A stretch of 64,000 nt of DNA, taken from an uncultured Sphingomonadaceae bacterium (GTDB lineage: Bacteria; Pseudomonadota; Alphaproteobacteria; Sphingomonadales; Sphingomonadaceae). This document shows positions 62,847 through 64,000 of the stretch, piece after piece. A program made the translations under genes and the position numbers. Under the pieces are notes generated by a model. It searched no databases and was not told the origin of the DNA. It was given only the letters and a program-made list of their open reading frames with translations. Numbering within the stretch: position 1 is the stretch's first letter; every line of letters begins with the position of its first letter. The stretch lies in contig CALKJZ010000017.1 in NCBI GenBank assembly GCA_937995515.1, forward strand, positions 1 to 64,000, given 5' to 3'.

Positions 62847-62964
62847 GCGCCGCTGCCACCCCTGCCCCGCTGCGCCGGCGGCAGAACCCGCCGCCCGGCT
62901 TCCGGGCCGGGTTGCCGTCTGGCGGTGCGCCCCGTCTGCCCGGGCTGTTGCGGGCGGGGCCCCC

Positions 62965-63819
62965 TCAGCCGTCGCGCAAAAGCTCGTTGATGGCAGTTTT
63001 GGCGCGGGTCTGGGCATCCACCCGCTTCACGACCACCGCGCAGGCAAGCCCCGGCCCGGGGGTGCCGTCGGGCAGCGGGCGGCCCGGAAGCGTGCCCGGC
63101 ACCACCACCGCATGGGCGGGCACCCGGCCGCGGAAGACCTCGCCCGTTGCCCGGTCGACGATCGGGGTGCTGGCGCCGAGGAACACGCCCATCGCGATGA
63201 CGGCGCCCTCCTCCACGATCACGCCTTCGGCGACCTCGGAGCGGGCGCCGATGAACACATGGTCCTCGATGATGACCGGCGCGGCCTGCAGCGGTTCGAG
63301 CACGCCGCCCAGCCCCACGCCGCCCGAGATGTGGCAGTGGGCCCCTACCTGCGCGCAGGAGCCGACCGTCGCCCAGGTATCGATCATCGTCCCCGGGCCG
63401 ACATGGGCGCCGATGTTGATGAACGAGGGCATGAGCACCGCGCCCGGCGCCACGTGCGCGCCGCGGCGCACCAGCGCGCCCGGCACCATGCGGAACCCGG
63501 CCGCCAGGAAGGCGGCGTCGTCCCACCCACCGGTCTTGGGCGGCACCTTGTCCCACCAGCTGGCGCCGCCCGGCCCGCCGGGAATGCGCGCCATCGGGTT
63601 GAGGCGGAACGAGAGCAGCACGGCCTTCTTCAGCCACTGGTTGACCTGCCAGCCGCCCGGGCCCCGCTCGGCGACCCGGAGCCGGCCGGAATCGAGCGCA
63701 TCGAGCGCGGCCTCCACCGCCGCGCGCAGGGGGCCTTCGGTGTCGGGCCCGAGCGAGTCGCGCGCCGCCCAGGCCTGTTCGACTGCAGCCTCGAGCCGGG
63801 CGCGCTCGGCCGGGCTCAT
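62965..63819 (-). CDS. dapD: Tetrahydrodipicolinate N-succinyltransferase
   Basis: Transfers succinyl from succinyl-CoA in lysine/diaminopimelate synthesis. 284 residues. The N-terminal helical part ends [18 protein letters not shown], then left-handed beta-helix hexapeptides: [65 protein letters not shown] overlaps the upstream HAD stop (ATGA). Confidence 0.98.
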   Translation of the reverse strand: MSPAERARLEAAVEQAWAARDSLGPDTEGPLRAAVEAALDALDSGRLRVAERGPGGWQVNQWLKKAVLLSFRLNPMARIPGGPGGASWWDKVPPKTGGWDDAAFLAAGFRMVPGALVRRGAHVAPGAVLMPSFINIGAHVGPGTMIDTWATVGSCAQVGAHCHISGGVGLGGVLEPLQAAPVIIEDHVFIGARSEVAEGVIVEEGAVIAMGVFLGASTPIVDRATGEVFRGRVPAHAVVVPGTLPGRPLPDGTPGPGLACAVVVKRVDAQTRAKTAINELLRDG

Positions 63820-64000
63820 CCCACCAGCTCCCCGAGCCATTCGGTCACGCTCCGGATCTCGGTGTCGATGAAGCTCGGGCAGGCGCCGTGGCTGCCGCGC
63901 TCGGAGCCGTTGTTGACCCAGACGGTGTGCATGCCGAGCGCCTTGGCCGGTTTCAGGTTGTGCGCCATGTCTTCGACGAACAGCGCGCGCGCCGGGTCGA
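63816..64000 (-). CDS. HAD-family hydrolase / pyrimidine 5'-nucleotidase (5' part outside window)
   Basis: C-terminal 61 residues of a minus-strand gene entering from the right edge. [19 protein letters not shown] is HAD motif IV with its Asp/acid pair, followed by TVWVNNG. This ending fits the pyrimidine 5'-nucleotidase type often found before dapD. Its TGA overlaps the dapD ATG. Confidence 0.8.
   Translation of the reverse strand, partial: DPARALFVEDMAHNLKPAKALGMHTVWVNNGSERGSHGACPSFIDTEIRSVTEWLGELVG

Overview
The window is 64 kb of very GC-rich chromosomal DNA, with dense genes, GC-rich third codon positions and many 4-base start/stop overlaps. The gene set points to an alphaproteobacterium, most likely of the Sphingomonadales: a crtY-crtI-crtB plus crtZ carotenoid cluster of the zeaxanthin type, a large TonB-dependent receptor, DUF1489, CarD, RlpA, YqgE and dapD. 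The order-level assignment is inference from gene content, not from a marker-gene search.

Left edge (1-6080): a tyrosine integrase cut by the window edge, a CrtI-like flavin oxidoreductase with a tiny membrane-protein gene, a lower-GC stretch with no convincing gene, an Mrr-type restriction endonuclease, then tRNA-Ser(UGA). This looks like one end of a genomic island, although no att repeat was found. From 6.1 to 9.3 kb there is a cell-envelope and nucleotide run: HdeD-like protein, MltB-like lytic transglycosylase, RlpA with a SPOR domain, thymidylate kinase. From 9.2 to 18.3 kb lies the carotenoid region: a di-iron hydroxylase of the sterol-desaturase family, crtY-crtI-crtB, crtZ, a family 2 glycosyltransferase, a PYROXD2-like oxidoreductase and prs. 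The geranylgeranyl diphosphate synthase (crtE) is not here.

From 18.5 to 25.8 kb a polysaccharide patch (polymerase/ligase-like protein, WsaF-like glycosyltransferase, beta-helix protein, flippase) sits beside a DASS transporter and shows drops in GC. From 26.4 to 33.3 kb come a DUF4239/SLC13 transporter pair, a baeRF-family protein, a dipeptidyl-peptidase IV and an SRAP (abasic-site) protein. From 33.8 to 41.6 kb come CarD, DUF1489, an alpha/beta hydrolase and a cytochrome P450 divergent from a PhnD-like binding protein plus a fused PhnC-PhnE ABC transporter. The P450/PhnD intergenic region holds two identical-architecture inverted repeats. A signal-peptide-bearing methyltransferase-like protein and a TonB receptor follow.

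From 44.9 to 53.2 kb is a co-directional run of core genes: rhlE-type helicase, folE, rimO, a spermidine synthase-like membrane protein, purD and a phosphotransferase. From 53.2 to 64 kb are a CNNM/HlyC-type protein, hydrolase, enoyl-CoA hydratase family protein, rpmI-rplT-pheS-pheT, YqgE, peroxiredoxin, dienelactone hydrolase, dapD and the end of a HAD/5'-nucleotidase gene. Short tandem repeats of 10-21 bp recur in the spaces between genes. They are the most unusual genome-scale pattern here, along with the PhnC-PhnE fusion and its paired operators. No clearly new multi-gene system could be proven from sequence alone.
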